Shown one piece after another: positions 34,017 through 41,990 of a stretch of 43,818 bases of DNA. Position 1 is the stretch's first letter. Every line of letters starts with the position of its first letter. Under the pieces are notes generated by a model, which saw nothing but the letters and a program-made list of their open reading frames with translations, searched no databases and was not told the origin of the DNA. Source of the DNA: Bacteroidota bacterium (GTDB lineage: Bacteria; Bacteroidota; Bacteroidia; Bacteroidales; GCA-2748055); assembly GCA_024244665.1 (NCBI GenBank), contig JAAEOI010000133.1:1-43818 (forward strand), in the 5' to 3' direction. Made by a program: the position numbers and the translations under genes.

Positions 34017-36263
34017 ATGGGTATGTGGAAGAGAGCAATTTTTGCCACGCTGTTTCTCATTGTGTGTTTTTCTTGTGATATGTTTGCTCAGTCAATCCTT
34101 GTGATCATCGACAGGGAGACGGGCAACACCCTTCCGAATGCTCATGTTTGTTTCGAAAGCCTGGATGGGGAGAACACCTCTTATGCGCTTTCAAATGAGA
34201 AGGGTGTCGTTATTAACAACATCCAAAAGAGATCACTTGTTTCGGTCTCTTTCATGGGATACCAGACCTTGCTGGATACCATATCTCCTGCCAAATCGGG
34301 AAAATTATACCTGCAGCCGTCACTGATTGTTGTTGATGAGGTAGTGGTTACTGCCCAGTTTTCGCCAAAAATGGCCGATAAATCCATCTATAAGGTGAAG
34401 GTGATCGACCATGGTATTGTGGAAAAGAAAGGAGCGACTAATTTATCAGAGCTTATTTCAAATGAATTGAATTTCAGTCCTGTAAGGGATGCGGCACTGG
34501 GATCTACAGTTCGGATCCAGGGACTTGGGGGTGAACATGTGAAGATCCTTGTAGATGGTGTTCCCATGGTGGGGAGACAGAATGGAATACTGGACCTTTC
34601 GCAAATAAATGTCTCTTCAATCGATCACATTGAAATTGTTGAGGGTCCCATGTCCGTGGTCTATGGCAGTAATGCCATGGCCGGGGTTATCAATATTATT
34701 ACTAAAGAGAACAAGCGCCAGAGTGTGTCAGCCGGATTGGAGGGCTATTATGAGACTGTAGGTGTTTACGATATCGACGGGAATTTCTCAGTGAATAAAG
34801 GTGTCAACTCTTTCGGCATGACCTTTGGTCGCTATTTTTTTGATGGTTATTCTGAAGTTGATTTCTCCAGGGCGAAGGAGTGGAATCCTAAACTTCAGTA
34901 TACCCTTGATGGATACTATGCATTAAATTTAAAAGAGTGGAAAGGAAAAGTGTCTGCCAGTTACTTCGATGAAGAGCTCAGGGACAATGGGAATCTGAAT
35001 CCGGATCTCAATTTTGAAGGAGCCTTTGATACCTATCATTTCACCAATAGGTGGGACACGAAAATTGATCTGAACAGAAAGCTTTCAGGCAAGCAGAATG
35101 TTCAGTTGGCAGGGGCCTGGTCCAACTACAGGAAATCCAAAATACTCTACCTGAATGACCTGGTGAACCTTGAAAAAACTGTGGTCCCGTCCTCATCGGC
35201 CAATGATACAACCACTTTCAGGAACTATTTTAGCCGGGGAACCTACAGCAATGAGGATTCCGATTGGATCACCTACCAGGGAGGCTATGAGATTAACTAT
35301 GAGACTGCCATCAGCAAACGATTGGAAGCCTCTCAAAGTATAGGTGATGCCTCCGGGTTTTTAACTACGAATATAATCCCATCGGAGCGTATTAATCTGC
35401 AGCCCGGAGTTAGGTATATCTATAATTTCAAATACAAAGCTCCACTGATCTATTCCATGAATATAAAATGGGACCTCCTGGAGGTGATAAGTCTCAGAGG
35501 ATCATATGCAAAAGGATTCCGTGCGCCTTCTATCAAGGAGCTGTATTTGAATTTCCAGGATATCAATCACAATATCCGGGGAAATCCTGATCTGGATGCC
35601 GAAACTGGCAATAATTTTAATGTCTGGCTGGATATGAACCTTGGTAAAATGAGCCATAAAGTATCTTTCTCGACCAATGTTTACTACAATAAAATAGATA
35701 ACAAGATTGAGTTGTTGTATGATCCGAATGATCCGACTTCTGCTATCTATTTTAATGTACCTGCAGGTGCTATGATCTCCAAAGGATTTTCATTGGATAT
35801 AAACTACAGGCTTCACCCAAGATTAACCCTGAACACAGGTGTGTTTCACAACGCCATATCCAGCATCATTAATACAAGTGAATTCACAAACAATACCGAC
35901 TTTGCTTCCAACCTGAAATACAAGAATGTGAAGTACAGGTTCGAACTATCTCTCTTCTATAAATACACAGATGAATATAGCAGGTACATTGGCTCTATGG
36001 ATATGGAGACCGGTGAGATCTATGATGTTTCTCTCAGCTACCTTGAGGATTATCATAACATGGATGCCACCATAAGTGTTCCTCTGTTCAACAGTACGCT
36101 TCGGCTGACCACCGGTGTAAAAAATATCTTTAACAATAAATCGATCACATCTTCGGGTGGTGGTGCAGTACATTCAGGAGGGGGTGGCGGTAGCACTCTG
36201 CTGAACTGGGGCCGGACCTGGTTTCTGAAAGCCAGCTATTCATTTAATAAATTCTTTAAGTAG
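34017..36263 (+). CDS. TonB-dependent heme receptor-like protein
   Basis: Outer-membrane receptor, probably for heme. A signal peptide ends near MFAQ, followed by a carboxypeptidase-regulatory-like domain (about 26-100), then EVVVTAQF and the plug (LSELISNELNFSP, VRIQGLGGEHVKILVDGVPM, IEIVEGPMSVVYGSNAMAGV). In the barrel, FRAP at residues 501-504 and NPDL at 523-526 flank His518, the layout of heme receptors in which a His between FRAP and NPNL is a heme ligand. Those two motifs also occur in some vitamin B12 and colicin receptors, so the HmuY-like genes on both sides carry much of the argument. A Gly/Ser-rich loop precedes the last strand. The next gene starts 6 nt after the stop. Confidence 0.85.
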   Translation: MGMWKRAIFATLFLIVCFSCDMFAQSILVIIDRETGNTLPNAHVCFESLDGENTSYALSNEKGVVINNIQKRSLVSVSFMGYQTLLDTISPAKSGKLYLQPSLIVVDEVVVTAQFSPKMADKSIYKVKVIDHGIVEKKGATNLSELISNELNFSPVRDAALGSTVRIQGLGGEHVKILVDGVPMVGRQNGILDLSQINVSSIDHIEIVEGPMSVVYGSNAMAGVINIITKENKRQSVSAGLEGYYETVGVYDIDGNFSVNKGVNSFGMTFGRYFFDGYSEVDFSRAKEWNPKLQYTLDGYYALNLKEWKGKVSASYFDEELRDNGNLNPDLNFEGAFDTYHFTNRWDTKIDLNRKLSGKQNVQLAGAWSNYRKSKILYLNDLVNLEKTVVPSSSANDTTTFRNYFSRGTYSNEDSDWITYQGGYEINYETAISKRLEASQSIGDASGFLTTNIIPSERINLQPGVRYIYNFKYKAPLIYSMNIKWDLLEVISLRGSYAKGFRAPSIKELYLNFQDINHNIRGNPDLDAETGNNFNVWLDMNLGKMSHKVSFSTNVYYNKIDNKIELLYDPNDPTSAIYFNVPAGAMISKGFSLDINYRLHPRLTLNTGVFHNAISSIINTSEFTNNTDFASNLKYKNVKYRFELSLFYKYTDEYSRYIGSMDMETGEIYDVSLSYLEDYHNMDATISVPLFNSTLRLTTGVKNIFNNKSITSSGGGAVHSGGGGGSTLLNWGRTWFLKASYSFNKFFK

Positions 36264-36269
36264 GAACAG

Positions 36270-37289
36270 ATGAAGTTGAAAGTTTATGGTGTATTGATAT
36301 TCTTCACTCTTTCTGCAGCATCCTGTTTCGAGGATGACCAGGCGGTCCCTCCCTATGCGCTGCCAGCCAATATTGATACCCTCTCCCTTCAAAAATCCAT
36401 TTACGACTACCAGGTCTATTTTGATTTCAGTACCCGGAATACTGTATCAGAAAACAGGAATGGAGAGTGGGTTCTCTCCTTTGAGTGTGCCGATTCGGGA
36501 ACCCACATCAGGATCAACGCTTCGGATTATTGGGGACTGGTGCGAACCGGATCGACAAACATGGATTCCGCTTTCACCGAAAATACCGGTTATGTCTGGC
36601 ATGTGGACAAATCTGATGGCAATCCCGATTCCACTGCAGTGGGCAATTGGGTTAGTTTTAACAATGGAATCCCCAGCTATACCAATGAAGTCTACCTTCT
36701 TGGTAAATATGACGGAATATCTTACCATATTGCAAAGAAGGTTCAATTTGTATCTTTGAATGAGGAGACCTATACATTCCTCATAGGCGATCCCGGGGTG
36801 AGTTTAGTGGATACCGCCAAAGTGATTAAAGATGGTAGCTTTAACTACAAACAATTCTCTTTCGAAAACAATAAATCAATTCAGATTGAACCGGAAAAGG
36901 ATACCTGGGATATCCTCTTCACACAATATTTTACCATACTGTTTACAGACGATGGCATCCGTGCTCCCTATTATGTAAGAGGGGTTCTGCTAAATCCGAA
37001 TCGTGTTGAAGCTGCACTGGATACAAGCATCCACTTCCTCGATGTGAATTACGACAATGCCCTTCAAAACAGTTTCTCTATCCTGCAGGATTATATTGGC
37101 CATGACTGGAAATCCGTTATTGTGGATGAAGCCAGTAATTCAGCCGAATACAAGGTCAGGCCGGGATATACATACATTGTCAGAGATGCAAACGACGAAC
37201 TATATAAATTCCGTTTTAAAAGCTTTTTCAATAAATCAGGATTGAAGGGATATCCCTCCATTGAGTACGCCCCATTAAATCCGGAATAA
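36270..37289 (+). CDS. Second HmuY-like lipoprotein
   Basis: Lipoprotein (lipobox SAASC, Cys19) related to the first HmuY-like protein: it repeats the C-terminal pattern WDILFTQY, YYVRGVLLNPN, GHDWKSV and YTYIVRDANDELYKFRF. The N-terminal half is more divergent (YDYQVYFDFSTRN). It lies 6 nt after the receptor gene, so the receptor is bracketed by two putative heme-capturing lipoproteins. The two may differ in heme affinity or source; this is inference. Confidence 0.7.
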   Translation: MKLKVYGVLIFFTLSAASCFEDDQAVPPYALPANIDTLSLQKSIYDYQVYFDFSTRNTVSENRNGEWVLSFECADSGTHIRINASDYWGLVRTGSTNMDSAFTENTGYVWHVDKSDGNPDSTAVGNWVSFNNGIPSYTNEVYLLGKYDGISYHIAKKVQFVSLNEETYTFLIGDPGVSLVDTAKVIKDGSFNYKQFSFENNKSIQIEPEKDTWDILFTQYFTILFTDDGIRAPYYVRGVLLNPNRVEAALDTSIHFLDVNYDNALQNSFSILQDYIGHDWKSVIVDEASNSAEYKVRPGYTYIVRDANDELYKFRFKSFFNKSGLKGYPSIEYAPLNPE

Positions 37290-37324
37290 ATCTATTCCTA
37301 TTCATTCAAAAATCTCCATAAATT

Positions 37325-37702
37325 ATGAAACCACTTGCAATGATCGCAGCAACAGTTGTCACCCTTGCCTTAATCTCCTATTCCATTGCCATCATCACTG
37401 AGCAGAGAAAAAGGAGGGTGATTAACCTCGTATTAATATTTATATCGCTCGGCGTGGTTCTTGATATAGGCGCTACTACAATGATGATCATTGTCTCAGA
37501 AAACAGTCCCTTTACCATACACGGAATACTGGGATACTCCTCCCTGACCCTGATGATTATCGACTCGGTTCTTCTCTGGAGATTCAGATTTAAAAACGGG
37601 AATGAAGAGGAAGTTGCCAGTCCGGTTCACCTCTATTCAAGAGTAGCATACATCTGGTGGGTAGCTGCATATATCACCGGAACATTGATGGTTATGTTAT
37701 AG
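37325..37702 (+). CDS. HsmA-like four-helix membrane protein
   Basis: Small integral inner-membrane protein with four predicted helices (about residues 5-24, 33-53, 66-84 and 103-124). The pattern ALISYSIAIITEQ, LGVVLDIGATTMM, IHGILGYSSLTLMI and IWWVAAYITG resembles the TIGR03987/HsmA family; HsmA of Clostridioides difficile binds heme and protects against oxidative stress. A role in heme handling fits its position as the last gene of the heme operon, 35 nt after the second HmuY-like gene. Conserved His in IHGILGY could be a heme ligand. Family assignment is by eye from memory of the pattern. Confidence 0.6.
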   Translation: MKPLAMIAATVVTLALISYSIAIITEQRKRRVINLVLIFISLGVVLDIGATTMMIIVSENSPFTIHGILGYSSLTLMIIDSVLLWRFRFKNGNEEEVASPVHLYSRVAYIWWVAAYITGTLMVML

Positions 37703-37710
37703 AATGAGAT

Positions 37711-37770
37711 TAAATCCCAACCTTATATTGTGAGTGAGTTGAAGGTGTAATCACCTGTTTTAGTTGCTCT
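37711..37770. repeat. 60-bp direct repeat, copy A (non-coding)
   Basis: Perfect match over 60 bases to 38259-38318, offset by 548 bp. The other copy is the 3' end of the U32 gene; this copy lies 9 nt after the HsmA-like stop and is not part of a gene. It contains AGGTG-TAAT-CACCT followed by GTTTT, a weak hairpin that might help end the heme operon transcript. Confidence 0.97.
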
Positions 37771-37811
37771 GCTCGACACCAATCAATACTGATATTGCAG
37801 TCGTACCTAAG

Positions 37812-37949
37812 GCTGAATAGATTCCTGGTCTGGTGCTGAATAGATTCCTGACTTGGTGCTGGATAGATTCCTGACTTGATGCTGGATAGATTTCTGGCCT
37901 GGTGTTGGATTTATTCCTGACTTGATGCTGGATAGATTTCTGGCCTGGA
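37812..37949. repeat. Six 23-bp tandem units
   Basis: Six contiguous units of exactly 23 bp with the core GCTGGATAGATTCCTGACTTG. Units 1-2 have GCTGAATAG; units 4 and 6 share TTTCTGGCCTGG; unit 5 has GTTGGATTT. The unit length is not a multiple of three, and there are no spacers, so this is neither a coding repeat nor a CRISPR array. Confidence 0.95.
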
Positions 37950-37989
37950 GGTCTTCCTTTTTTCGGGTGTCCTGTTTCTCGAAAACAAG

Positions 37990-38009
37990 AAGTCACAGGG
38001 TCGTGACTT
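37990..38009. repeat. Inverted repeat AAGTCAC / GTGACTT
   Basis: Seven-base arms AAGTCAC (37990-37996) and GTGACTT (38003-38009) with a 6-nt loop. The arm GTGACTT recurs at 38021 and the same pair recurs in the dyad at 38137-38158. Confidence 0.7.
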
Positions 38010-38039
38010 TTCGAGATTATGTGACTTCCCTACGCTTCT

Positions 38040-38059
38040 AACGTTCTCGCGAGGACGTT
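38040..38059. repeat. Near-perfect 20-bp palindrome
   Basis: AACGTTCTCGCGAGGACGTT is a palindrome apart from one symmetric T-G pair. It is the most GC-rich point of the stretch and centres on TCGCGA. Confidence 0.8.
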
Positions 38060-38136
38060 CTAAAAACCTCAATATTAAAGACATATGAAACATGCGCAAC
38101 AAAGGTAGATTTAATAATAACTCACCATTTTGTGTA

Positions 38137-38158
38137 AAAGTCACACGTGTGTGACTTT
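38137..38158. repeat. Inverted repeat AAAGTCACAC / GTGTGACTTT
   Basis: Ten-base perfect arms separated by two bases. The arms contain the AAGTCAC/GTGACTT pair found at 37990-38009. It may be a protein-binding dyad or a transcript hairpin. Confidence 0.8.
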
Positions 38159-38257
38159 CTGAAATCGCAAAAAAGGGTACCACTGTTTGTTTCACTCTAA
38201 AATCATAATACGCTATTATATGGAACAGGATAAGCAACTCGCCAGATTTACAAGATT

Positions 38258-40633
38258 CTAAATCCCAACCTTATATTGTGAGTGAGTTGAAGGTGTAATC
38301 ACCTGTTTTAGTTGCTCTACTGATTCGGGATTACCATTCAGGTGGTTTACAAACAGCTCAAGGGTTTCTAATTTATCCGTCTTCACAATGGTACTGGTCT
38401 TTATATCCCTCAAATCGATAAGGAATCCTGAAAAGAGGTCAGGGATCTCTGTAACAATATCCGTATTCAGGAAATTGCTCTCATTGTAGATCCGGTTATA
38501 GTTTTCTGCTTTCTTATCAATGAAGAAGGTGGTATTTTTTAAGTTTGTGATTGAAGTCGTTTTACGGCAGCTTTGGATGCACTCCCTGTCAATTCTGTCT
38601 TTTTCACAGCCGGTAACCTGGTGAAAAAAGCACTGCCTGCTTATCATCAGTTCAACGGGGTGATAGATACTGTAGTAGAGATTGAAATGATCAGGCTTCT
38701 TGATTCCCCTGATCTGCTGCCTGTTCAGTTCGTTTGAAATAAATGCACCCGAGCACTCAAAATCCTCCTTCAGGCTGAGCAGACTGTATGAGTTGACAAG
38801 ATTTAAGCGGGGACCAGCAATCCAGGGAATCCCCAGTTGATGCGCCTCATATGCGATTCCGGTATTATCTGTCACGAGCAGTTCTGGTCTCAGCTTCTGG
38901 AGGAATTCTACCGCGGCACTGAAATCTTCACCTCTTAATACAGAGGGGAACCAGGGTGTAATACACCTGTATTCTTTGAAGAGATCTAAATATTCAGACT
39001 TTTTATCAGCAATGGAATCAGCAGTGGAATCAGCAGTGGAATCAGCAGTGGAATCAGCAGTGGAATCAGCAGTGGAATCAGCAATGGAATCAGATCTAGA
39101 ATCAGCAGTGGAATCAGATCTAAAATCAGCAGTGGAATCAGCAATTGAATCAGGGAGCTGAAAGAAGATCGTGGCAGCTGTATCATCACAAAGGTGCAGA
39201 TCTCCCGGTGATGAGATCAGGACCGAAAGGGAAGGGGGAGTGGCTCTGGGCTCTAGCCTGGGCAAAACCGGAAGCTTCACGGGGTCAACATGTTCACGGG
39301 ATTCCCTTAAGAAATACAGGATCCGTTTTTTCAGCCTGGTGAGTTCACTGAAGGGGAGAAAGAGACCGGGTTGTAGATTTACCAGATCCAGTTGTTCGAT
39401 GTAATACTCCGTGTCATTGATTGCTTTGAATCTTTTTAATAACTCCTTATGATTTAATGACATCTCCTCCCTGCTCTCGAGATTCAACTCTGAAGTGAGA
39501 GACAGTGAGGAGTCAGGAGTTTTAATGAGCACCCTGAGGGGCATACCCTCTTTCCCCCATACGGTCATCGTCAGGGGAGCCTTTTCAACACTTAATCCGT
39601 CAATAATGCTTTTCACATGCAATCTGATCCCGCCCTTTTCTTCATAAAGCTCATATTCAGCTTCTTCAATGGCCTCGTCAGAAGTGCTGCCGCTTAGTTC
39701 AGCTAAATGTGTGGCTGAATTGTCCCGGGGATTATCAATATACATGTCTCTGTTTATATCTCCTTTTAAATATCCATTGGAGAAATCCCGGTTGAAAACC
39801 TTGAAGAGTCTCGCATTATCGCTGCTCAGGCTTTTCCCATCATAAAGGCGCTGAAGCTGTTTTCTGAAGGTTTCCACCACTGTATGCACATAGTGAAACT
39901 TCTTGATTCTTCCTTCGATTTTGATGGAGTCGACTCCCGCCTCAGCGATCTCTTTTAAATCGAACCAGGCTGAGTTGTCTTTCAGATTGAGGGGGAATTG
40001 ACTGCCTGTGGGAGTAGTAAGATAGCGATCGCGGCACGGCTGACTGCACCTGCCGCGGTTCCCCGAGTTTCCACCGTGAAGCGAACTCATGTAACAGAGG
40101 CCCGAAAAGGAGATACAGTAGGAGCCGTGGACAAAAACTTCAGACAGGAGATTGTGTTGATGAGCAACCAGGCTTAAGCTTTTAATCTCTTCAAGGCTTA
40201 ACTCACGGGAAAGATTCACCCTGGTGGCATTCAGCGTGCTCAGAAATTTTATCTGACCCTCATTGTGGGTTGTGAGCTGGGTGGAGGCATGAATATTGAA
40301 CCGCGGGAAGTATTTGGAGATCAGGTAAAACAAGCCCAAATCCTGGATAATAATCCCGTCTATGCTGGTATTATAAAGCTTGTTGAGCAGGCGTAAAAGG
40401 TCCGGAATTTCTTGCTCTACAATGATGATATTAAGGGTCAGGAAAACTTCACAACTGTTTCTGTGAGCCAGCCTTAAAATCCCGTATAGCTCATCGAAAT
40501 TTATATTTAAGGCCCGGTTCCTGGCATTGAATTTATTGACCCCACAGTAGACAGCATCTGCCCCTGCTGCAATTGCAGCCTTAATGGAATCCACATCCCC
40601 ACCTGGTGCCAGTAACTCAATATCCCGCTTCAT
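38258..40633 (-). CDS. U32 peptidase-family protein, RlhA-like, with DSTA repeat insert
   Basis: U32-family iron-sulfur protein; the best-known relative with the same two-part layout, RlhA, makes 5-hydroxycytidine in 23S rRNA. The N-terminal TIM-barrel-like domain starts ELLAPGGDVDSIKAAIAAGADAVY, and the family signature EVFVHGSYCISFSGLC runs to about residue 180. Cys173, Cys180, Cys196 and Cys200 are the likely cluster ligands. The central part (about 330-440) resembles the DUF3656 domain of RlhA, and a C-terminal domain has another Cys-rich patch (GCEKDRIDRECIQSC). Odd points: a Ser/Asp/Thr/Ala repeat at residues 495-543, and a 3' end duplicated in the non-coding DNA downstream. It is divergent to the dehydrogenase gene. 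RlhA identity is likely but not certain; other U32 proteins act in tRNA or ubiquinone hydroxylation. Confidence 0.85.
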   Translation of the reverse strand: MKRDIELLAPGGDVDSIKAAIAAGADAVYCGVNKFNARNRALNINFDELYGILRLAHRNSCEVFLTLNIIIVEQEIPDLLRLLNKLYNTSIDGIIIQDLGLFYLISKYFPRFNIHASTQLTTHNEGQIKFLSTLNATRVNLSRELSLEEIKSLSLVAHQHNLLSEVFVHGSYCISFSGLCYMSSLHGGNSGNRGRCSQPCRDRYLTTPTGSQFPLNLKDNSAWFDLKEIAEAGVDSIKIEGRIKKFHYVHTVVETFRKQLQRLYDGKSLSSDNARLFKVFNRDFSNGYLKGDINRDMYIDNPRDNSATHLAELSGSTSDEAIEEAEYELYEEKGGIRLHVKSIIDGLSVEKAPLTMTVWGKEGMPLRVLIKTPDSSLSLTSELNLESREEMSLNHKELLKRFKAINDTEYYIEQLDLVNLQPGLFLPFSELTRLKKRILYFLRESREHVDPVKLPVLPRLEPRATPPSLSVLISSPGDLHLCDDTAATIFFQLPDSIADSTADFRSDSTADSRSDSIADSTADSTADSTADSTADSTADSIADKKSEYLDLFKEYRCITPWFPSVLRGEDFSAAVEFLQKLRPELLVTDNTGIAYEAHQLGIPWIAGPRLNLVNSYSLLSLKEDFECSGAFISNELNRQQIRGIKKPDHFNLYYSIYHPVELMISRQCFFHQVTGCEKDRIDRECIQSCRKTTSITNLKNTTFFIDKKAENYNRIYNESNFLNTDIVTEIPDLFSGFLIDLRDIKTSTIVKTDKLETLELFVNHLNGNPESVEQLKQVITPSTHSQYKVGI
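38259..38318. repeat. 60-bp direct repeat, copy B (3' end of U32 gene)
   Basis: Identical to 37711-37770. On the minus strand it encodes the last residues of the U32 protein, from EQLKQVITP to the end; the flanking base makes the stop TAG here and TAA in copy A. Confidence 0.97.
39005..39151 (-). repeat. In-frame DSTA-type repeat within the U32 gene
   Basis: About 147 bp of repeats built on the 12-bp unit AATCAGCAGTGG (plus-strand reading), encoding runs of D-S-T-A with some DSIA and RSDS variants. Most units are identical, so the array probably varies in length among strains. It lies between two folded domains, where a flexible linker could be tolerated. Confidence 0.95.
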
Positions 40634-40641
40634 TAATTCTT

Positions 40642-40671
40642 CAAAAATACATTGTATATTCGTGTATGCAA
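40642..40671 (-). promoter_or_regulatory. Bacteroidota-type promoter for the U32 gene
   Basis: Reading the minus strand, TTG (40671-40669) is followed by 19 bases and then TATTTTTG (40649-40642), a full match to the -7 consensus TAnnTTTG at the expected distance from the -33 TTG. The gene starts 8 nt downstream, so the leader would be very short or the true start slightly inside. Confidence 0.45.
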
Positions 40672-40782
40672 GTGAAACGCGTACTTCACACCAGTGAAAT
40701 GCCCTGGATCCTGATTCCCGGATTATAATTACGTACCCATTCTATTGCAATCTCAATTTCACAACCATTAAATTCTAATCAT

Positions 40783-41922
40783 ATGAGCAACATTATTGTA
40801 TTGGGCGCAGGCATGGTGGGCAGCACAATGGCCATCGATATGGCAACTAAACACTATGTGACACTTACGGATATCAGTAAGGATGTTTTAATCGGAGTTA
40901 AAGGAAGGTGTTCCGATCTTACTATACATCAGCTGGATGTATGCAACAAGAAGGAGTTGAAGGAGCAAATCAGAAAACACGACCTGGTCATCAATGCGGT
41001 GCCCGGATTTCTAGGCTTTGAGACCCTGAAAAGCATTATTGAGGCAGGCATGAATGTGGTGGATATTGCGTTCTTTCCGGAGAACGCACTGGAGCTGGAT
41101 GCCCTGGCAAAGGAACACGGGGTGACTGCAATTGTGGATTGCGGTGTGGCGCCCGGAATGGACAACGTGATCCTGGGGTATTACAATGAAACCATGAAGC
41201 TAAGCGATTTTGAGTGCCTGGTGGGAGGTTTGCCCAAAATAAAGAAGTGGCCATTCTGCTACAAGGCACCTTTTTCACCAATCGATGTCATCGAAGAGTA
41301 CACCCGCCCGGCAAGGTATGTGGAGCATGGCGAGCTGGTTGTCAGGGAGCCTCTGACCGATTGTGAGTATGTGGAATTCGATCGCGTTGGGACCCTTGAA
41401 GCTTTCAACTCGGACGGACTGAGATCCATCATCTTCACAATGCCACACATTCCCAATATGAAGGAGAAAACGCTACGCTACCCAGGTCATGTGGAGTATG
41501 TGAAGGTGTTGAAGGAGAGTGGTTTTTTTGATACTGAAGAAATTGAGGTGGATGGAAGGCCGATTTCTCCGCTGAAATTCACCAGTAAAGTGCTTTTCAA
41601 TGAGTGGAAACTGGGAGAGACCGAGGAAGAGATCACTGTATTACGGGTTACCCTGAAGGGGGAGAACGCTGATGGACTGATAGAGGAGGTGGTCTATGAT
41701 ATGTATGATGCCTATAATCCCGGTACCGGAACCTCATCCATGGCCCGAACCACAGGATATACAGCCACAGCAGCTGCAAACCTCTTCCTGGATGGATTAT
41801 TTGCAGAAAAAGGAGTATTTCCCCCGGAACTGGTAGGTAAACATAAAAGCTGTTTTGATTATTTCTTCAGCTACCTGGAAGAGCGGGATATTCATTACAT
41901 AAAGAGTACAAGACTGGTTTAA
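40783..41922 (+). CDS. Saccharopine/lysine dehydrogenase-family oxidoreductase
   Basis: Cytosolic NAD(P)-dependent amino-acid oxidoreductase of the saccharopine dehydrogenase family. The N-terminal Rossmann motif is IIVLGAGMVGSTMAIDMA, followed by VTLTDIS, DLVINAVPGFLGFETLK and DCGVAPGMDN, the order seen in lysine 6-dehydrogenases and saccharopine dehydrogenases. The C-terminal part (PFCYKAPFSPIDVIEEYTRPAR, VEFDRVGTLEAFNSDGL, ARTTGYTATAAANL) matches the catalytic domain. Length of 379 residues is standard. It is divergent from the U32 gene and convergent with an amino-acid permease, hinting at lysine or related amino-acid use. The stop codon lies inside the 11-bp tandem array. Confidence 0.88.
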   Translation: MSNIIVLGAGMVGSTMAIDMATKHYVTLTDISKDVLIGVKGRCSDLTIHQLDVCNKKELKEQIRKHDLVINAVPGFLGFETLKSIIEAGMNVVDIAFFPENALELDALAKEHGVTAIVDCGVAPGMDNVILGYYNETMKLSDFECLVGGLPKIKKWPFCYKAPFSPIDVIEEYTRPARYVEHGELVVREPLTDCEYVEFDRVGTLEAFNSDGLRSIIFTMPHIPNMKEKTLRYPGHVEYVKVLKESGFFDTEEIEVDGRPISPLKFTSKVLFNEWKLGETEEEITVLRVTLKGENADGLIEEVVYDMYDAYNPGTGTSSMARTTGYTATAAANLFLDGLFAEKGVFPPELVGKHKSCFDYFFSYLEERDIHYIKSTRLV

Positions 41923-41990
41923 TTCTGGTTTAATTCTGGTTTAAATCTGGTTTAAATCTGGTTTAATTCTGCTTTAATTCTGCTTTAATT
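41914..41990. repeat. Seven 11-bp tandem units at a convergent gene junction
   Basis: Seven units of CTGGTTTAATT with variants CTGGTTTAAAT and CTGCTTTAATT. The first unit supplies the last codons and stop of the dehydrogenase gene; the last unit supplies the stop of the permease gene on the minus strand. The whole intergenic space is therefore made of the repeat. Confidence 0.95.

Larger units (their letters stand above)
37703..38257. other. Repeat-rich non-coding stretch between heme operon and U32 gene
   Basis: This 555-bp gap holds a copy of the neighbouring gene's 3' end (37711-37770), six 23-bp tandem units (37812-37949) and three inverted repeats between 37990 and 38158. Two overlapping minus-strand open frames (37760-37996 and 37911-38237) run through the repeats, but they have no recognisable domain and part of their sequence is made of the repeat itself, so I do not call them genes. 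Confidence 0.75.

Noticed and set aside
37812..37949. CRISPR array
   Set aside because: The 23-bp units are contiguous with no spacers, and no cas genes are present.
37760..38237. Two minus-strand open frames of 78 and 108 codons
   Set aside because: They run through the 23-bp repeats in different frames and show no domain or convincing start signal.
37703..38257. Insertion sequence between the 60-bp repeats
   Set aside because: There is no transposase frame, and 60 bp is far longer than a target-site duplication.
37711..38318. Diversity-generating retroelement (template and variable repeat at a gene's 3' end)
   Set aside because: The two 60-bp copies are identical, with no adenine-specific differences, and there is no reverse transcriptase or accessory gene nearby.
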